Below the pieces are notes generated by a model. It was given only the letters and a program-made list of their open reading frames with translations. It was not told where the DNA came from and did not search any database. Below are positions 60,613 through 64,000 of a stretch of DNA of 64,000 nt, piece by piece (within the stretch, counting starts at the first letter, position 1; each line of letters opens with the position of its first letter). The translations under genes and the position numbers were made by a program. Source of the stretch: Liminaster sp017519885 (GTDB lineage Bacteria > Bacteroidota > Bacteroidia > Bacteroidales > UBA3663); NCBI GenBank assembly GCA_017519885.1, contig JAFWRO010000015.1, positions 248,001-312,000 of the forward strand, read 5' to 3'.

Positions 60613-60648
60613 TATAGTCACTATAGTTACTATATTTACTATATTATG
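60613..60648. repeat. Four nonamers running into a start codon
   Basis: TATAGTCAC, TATAGTTAC, TATATTTAC, TATATTATG: four head-to-tail 9-bp units, the last containing the ATG of the permease gene. Same motif family as 35391-35435. Confidence 0.8.
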
Positions 60649-61983
60649 TCAAGACTTGGATTAATTGTTCAGCGGGAATACTTGCAGACGGTCGGGAAAA
60701 AGTCATTCATTCTGACTACCTTGCTTGTGCCCATTCTTTCTATATTACTTTGTGTCGTTGCGCCTATCATGTTGAGCAGTGTTCGTAGCGATGACGAAAA
60801 GGTTGTGGCCGTTATTGATCAAAGCCCTGGGCAGACCTATGCTCCTTTGATAAAGGATGTCGATGAGTTTCATTTTGTTACCATTGCTCCTCAAGAAGCT
60901 GAGGATGCTCATGCCGTGTATGTTGCTGGAGATCAGGATTACTATGCTCTGGTGGTTATTCCTGCTAATATCGACAGCACCTTGGAGTTCAGTATCTACA
61001 GCGAATCTTCTGTCCCCCGGTCATTCAGTCGTGAGATAGAGCATTTCCTGCGTCCTGCATTGCGCAAGGCACGTATCGAAAGCTATGGTATTGAAAATCT
61101 TGAGGAGATAGTCAAGGATTGCGACGTCAATCTTCATGTGAATTCAGTCAAATGGGATGAACAGGGAGAAGAAAGCATTAGCAGTTCCGAACTGTCGTCG
61201 GTTCTTGGTCTGATTCTTGCCCTTGCCATTTATATGTTCGTGCTCTCTTATGGCGCCATGATCATGAGCGGTGTAGTGGAGGAGAAGACCAATCGTATTG
61301 TCGAGGTCATTGTCTCTTCTTGCAAGCCCTTGGAACTCATGTTGGGCAAGATTATTGGCGTGGCGCTTGTTGGCTTCACGCAGTTTGCCATTTGGGGAAT
61401 TCTTTTGGGTGTGGGTGGTACCATTGCTGCCAGCATCTTTGGATTGAATATGTCACCCGAGATGATGTCTCCTATGGGATCTGCCGAAGCAATTGAGGCA
61501 ATGGGTACTTCAGGTGCTGCTCTTGATTCCGATATGAAGGAAATCTTACAGATGATTTTCAGCATCGATTACCCTCTGATTCTTTCATGTTTCGTACTTT
61601 ATTTCATTGGAGGATATCTTCTTTATGCAAGTCTTTTTGCAGCGTTTGGTTCAGCTGTTGATCAGCAGCAGGATACTTCCCAGTTTATGGGTCCGATTAT
61701 GTTCTTCATGATTTTTGCACTTTATGCTGGCATGTTCTCGATGGAGAATCCCGATGGTCCACTGGCATGGTGGTGCTCGATGATTCCGTTCACATCTCCC
61801 ATCACAATGATGGTCCGTCTGCCCTACGATGTTCCAGCCTGGGAAGTCATAGTTTCTCTGGCCATCTTGTTTGTCACCGCGTTTATTGTGCTCTGGCTCG
61901 CCGCTCGCATCTATCGTACAGGAATACTCATGTACGGTAAGAAATTTGAGTGGAAAGAGGTCGTAAAATGGATACGCCAGTAG
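60646..61983 (+). CDS. ABC-2 type permease (NatB-like)
   Basis: The 445-residue protein has one N-terminal helix (SFILTTLLVPILSILLCVVAPIM), an extracytoplasmic domain (about 45-180) and a C-terminal block of about five helices beginning SVLGLILALAIYMFVLSYGAMIMSGVVEEKTNRIVEVIVSS, the ABC-2 signature. It resembles Na+ extrusion or peptide exporters such as NatB. Works with the ATPase 40 bp upstream. Confidence 0.92.
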   Translation: MSRLGLIVQREYLQTVGKKSFILTTLLVPILSILLCVVAPIMLSSVRSDDEKVVAVIDQSPGQTYAPLIKDVDEFHFVTIAPQEAEDAHAVYVAGDQDYYALVVIPANIDSTLEFSIYSESSVPRSFSREIEHFLRPALRKARIESYGIENLEEIVKDCDVNLHVNSVKWDEQGEESISSSELSSVLGLILALAIYMFVLSYGAMIMSGVVEEKTNRIVEVIVSSCKPLELMLGKIIGVALVGFTQFAIWGILLGVGGTIAASIFGLNMSPEMMSPMGSAEAIEAMGTSGAALDSDMKEILQMIFSIDYPLILSCFVLYFIGGYLLYASLFAAFGSAVDQQQDTSQFMGPIMFFMIFALYAGMFSMENPDGPLAWWCSMIPFTSPITMMVRLPYDVPAWEVIVSLAILFVTAFIVLWLAARIYRTGILMYGKKFEWKEVVKWIRQ

Positions 61984-62011
61984 CTAAAATATATCTAAAT
62001 TGACAAAATTG

Positions 62012-62062
62012 CACTCCAAAATGATAAAAAGTTGATTTATTATTTTGGGGTGTGATTTTTTT
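62012..62062 (+). terminator. Terminator of the ABC exporter unit
   Basis: A 16-bp stem (14 Watson-Crick pairs and two G-T pairs) between 62012-62027 and 62037-62052 is followed by a run of nine T. The right arm overlaps the -33 element of the next promoter. Confidence 0.75.
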
Positions 62063-62074
62063 TTAATAAATTTG
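62044..62074 (+). promoter_or_regulatory. Promoter of the polysaccharide export operon
   Basis: TTTG (62044-62047), 19 bp, TAAATTTG (62067-62074). The leader of about 115 bases before the ATG at 62195 has room for the UpxY/NusG-like antitermination seen at capsule loci, but no such gene is in the window. Confidence 0.65.
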
Positions 62075-62194
62075 CACCACTTATGTGTATTATTTGCGTG
62101 GTTGTGCCATCCTTTGATGTGACATCCATTGCCGAAGGCGTGGAAAGACCATAATAATCCATCCTCCCTTGCAACAAATCAAATTTTATCAGAT

Positions 62195-63010
62195 ATGAAA
62201 CGTTTCAACAAATTATGCGTTCTTTACGCTTCCTTTTTCTCTGTGGCGCTCTTATTGCTTTCGAGTTGTGCTACACCTTACAACATTACTTACTTCCAGG
62301 ATATGCCGCTTGAACAGGAGGTAACGATTGCGAAACCTCAAGCCGTTGTATTTCAGGAAGGCGATGAAATCAGTATTCTCGTTTCAACACGTGATGCAGC
62401 TTTGTCTTCATTGTTCTCTTTGTATAGCAATTACTCTGTGGGAAGTGCTTCCGGAGGAACTGCAACAACAAATCGAAGGGATTCATATTATGTGGTAGCA
62501 GACGATGGGTGTATTGATTTTCCTGTATTGGGTCGTATCTCCGTTGCAGGCAAAACACGTATTGAACTTGAACAATTCATCAAAAAGATGATTCAGGATC
62601 AGAATTTGGTGAAGGATCCTGTTGTTACTGTTGATTATAATAATCTATTCGTTACAGTTATTGGTTCTGCTGGAAGTGTTGGTCGTGTAAATATTGACCG
62701 TGACAATTTTACACTAATTGATGCTATGGCGCAATCTGGCGATCTCCAGTTGACTGGTTTACGTGAGAATGTTAGAGTAATACGAGAAGTCGGTTCGGAC
62801 AAGCGAATTGCCTATGAGGTTAATTTCTGCTCAGCCGAAGATATCTATAATTCTCCCGTTTTTTATTTGCAACAGAATGACGTTATCTATGTTGAGCCAA
62901 ACAACAAGGTGAAACGCACCACAACCCAATATGGTTCTCAGATGGTCAACTACACTTTTTGGGTAGGTATCGTCACAAGTATCTTTAGTCTGATTGCACT
63001 TTTCAAATAA
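62195..63010 (+). CDS. Wza-like polysaccharide export lipoprotein
   Basis: Start at 62195 gives a lipoprotein signal (LLLLSSC, Cys25). The 271-residue protein has the Poly_export domain (FQEGDEISILVSTRD) and a SLBB domain (VTVIGSAGSVGRVNIDRDNFTLIDAMAQSG), and a C-terminal helix (VNYTFWVGIVTSIFSLIALF). It forms the outer-membrane exit channel for capsule or exopolysaccharide. The chain-length protein starts 18 bp later. Confidence 0.93.
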   Translation: MKRFNKLCVLYASFFSVALLLLSSCATPYNITYFQDMPLEQEVTIAKPQAVVFQEGDEISILVSTRDAALSSLFSLYSNYSVGSASGGTATTNRRDSYYVVADDGCIDFPVLGRISVAGKTRIELEQFIKKMIQDQNLVKDPVVTVDYNNLFVTVIGSAGSVGRVNIDRDNFTLIDAMAQSGDLQLTGLRENVRVIREVGSDKRIAYEVNFCSAEDIYNSPVFYLQQNDVIYVEPNNKVKRTTTQYGSQMVNYTFWVGIVTSIFSLIALFK

Positions 63011-63028
63011 TTTATAATATCTATCACG

Positions 63029-64000
63029 ATGCTTCCCAATAATAATCAACAGCAACCCCCTGTTCAGCAACAGACCACGACACAGTCTGTCGCTTCTACT
63101 CAGTCTTTGCGTATTTCAGATATCCTACTTATTCTCTTTTCTAACTGGTACTGGATCCTTTTATGTGTTATCCTAGGATACGGTGTTGCAAATATTTACC
63201 TTCGTAAAACTCGTCCCACCTATACCCGAAAAGCTTCTATTCTGTTGAAGGATATGAACAAAAGCAATGTCTTGGGTACAGCGGCTTATGGTTATAGTGA
63301 TGCCAGTCTTTTGATACAGTCTGTCGATTTGACGAATGAAATATTTACCATCAAATCCCCAGTTGTAATGACCGAGGTCATTCGTCGGCTCAACCTTCAG
63401 ATGCAATATGAAATAGAAGGTACTTTTCGAAATGCAGTTCTATATGGCAGTAACCTTCCGATTGATATGAAGATGCTTGAGGCAAAGGAGCAGGAGTCAA
63501 GTAGCGTTACTATTACTTTCGACAACGATAGCACCTTTGTTTTAAACAATTTCGTTCGAAATGGTCGTGCCATAGAGACATCTCCTTTGTCTGGACAATT
63601 GGGACGAACAATTGCCACTCCAATTGGTAATATTGTTATTACCCCTACACCTTATTTTTATAAGCCGGAACGTCCTATTGTCGTCTCTCATTTACGTGCT
63701 CAAGCCGCATTGTCAAAGTATTCTACTGAGTTGAAAGTAAAATCTGAAGCTGGTTCAACGATTATCAATCTTGAAGTAAAAGATAATGATATTCAACGAG
63801 CTGAAGAGATATTATACAGTGTTATCGCCATTTATAATGAGCAATGGATGGATGACCGCAATCAGGTTTCTATTAGTACTAATCAGTTTATAAGTGAACG
63901 TTTAAATGTGATTGAGAATGAATTGGGAAGCGTAGATAGCAACATTTCTGATTACAAATCAGATAATCTGATTATTGGTAATGCTGAAGCTATGGCTGGC
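63029..64000 (+). CDS. Wzc/Wzz-like chain-length protein, 3' end outside window
   Basis: ATG at 63029; the frame is open to the window end (324 codons). After a Gln-rich start comes a membrane helix (LLILFSNWYWILLCVILGYGVANIY) and the Wzz domain (TYTRKASILLKD, VDLTNEIFTIKSPVVMTEVIRRLNL), then a GNVR-like and coiled-coil region beginning about residue 285. In Bacteroidales such proteins usually continue into a tyrosine autokinase domain; that part cannot be seen. It regulates polysaccharide chain length and export with the Wza-like protein. Confidence 0.9.
   Translation, partial: MLPNNNQQQPPVQQQTTTQSVASTQSLRISDILLILFSNWYWILLCVILGYGVANIYLRKTRPTYTRKASILLKDMNKSNVLGTAAYGYSDASLLIQSVDLTNEIFTIKSPVVMTEVIRRLNLQMQYEIEGTFRNAVLYGSNLPIDMKMLEAKEQESSSVTITFDNDSTFVLNNFVRNGRAIETSPLSGQLGRTIATPIGNIVITPTPYFYKPERPIVVSHLRAQAALSKYSTELKVKSEAGSTIINLEVKDNDIQRAEEILYSVIAIYNEQWMDDRNQVSISTNQFISERLNVIENELGSVDSNISDYKSDNLIIGNAEAMAG

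Noticed and set aside
1..64000. rRNA, tRNA, integrase or transposase genes
   Set aside because: None recognised on either strand; the repeat island has no visible mobility gene, so calling it a mobile element is not supported.

Overview
The window looks like a chromosome segment of a gut- or oral-type Bacteroidales bacterium, most likely in or near Prevotellaceae. The signs are a SusC/SusD pair with many surface glycosidases, BspA-type leucine-rich repeat proteins, a Rho factor with a very long disordered insert, few Shine-Dalgarno sites, and many exact copies of the Bacteroidetes promoter (TTTG, about 20 bp, TAnnTTTG). No rRNA, tRNA, transposase or integrase was seen.

Layout. 1-3925: a GH28 enzyme (5' end outside the window) and a GH92 alpha-mannosidase. 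4028-9007: a beta-barrel protein, an AbiE-type toxin-antitoxin pair lying between two diverged direct repeats, a BspA-like protein and an unknown exported protein. 9008-12418: a repeat-dominated stretch with only two small genes for DNA-binding-type proteins. It holds a six-unit array of promoter-like boxes each preceded by helically phased decamers, inverted decamer arrays, a 107-bp palindrome, a ten-unit array with an exact 42-bp period, and two perfect hairpins. 12419-28128: a polysaccharide utilisation locus on the minus strand, read susC, susD, glycerophosphodiesterase, GH89, GH92, unknown, HGSNAT-like acetyltransferase, GH28, histidine phosphatase; GH89 has its own promoter. 28129-37822: lactonase and ribokinase, metallophosphoesterase and a DUF4421-like protein, GH2, GH43, and a second BspA-like protein. 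38131-49023: housekeeping genes (rpmE2, cdsA, ftsH, rsfS, DUF3127, recQ, ABC-F, rho). 49231-61983: tamB and namZ, an HD hydrolase, dnaJ, a polyferredoxin with a Tat-type ferredoxin reductase partner, and an ABC exporter. 62195-64000: the start of a capsule/exopolysaccharide export locus.

How the genes may work together. The combination of exo-mannosidase (GH92), a heparan-alpha-glucosaminide acetyltransferase-like membrane protein, alpha-N-acetylglucosaminidase (GH89), glycerophosphodiesterase and inositol-phosphate-type histidine phosphatase would fit stepwise removal of a phosphorylated glycan ending in alpha-glucosamine, such as a glycosylphosphatidylinositol or plant inositol-phosphoceramide head group. 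This is inference and is the main biological hypothesis offered here.

A second theme is structural. Many gene boundaries are filled by short tandem repeats of period 8-11 bp, often in inverted pairs, that run right up to, or into, start and stop codons. The motifs differ between sites but the architecture recurs.
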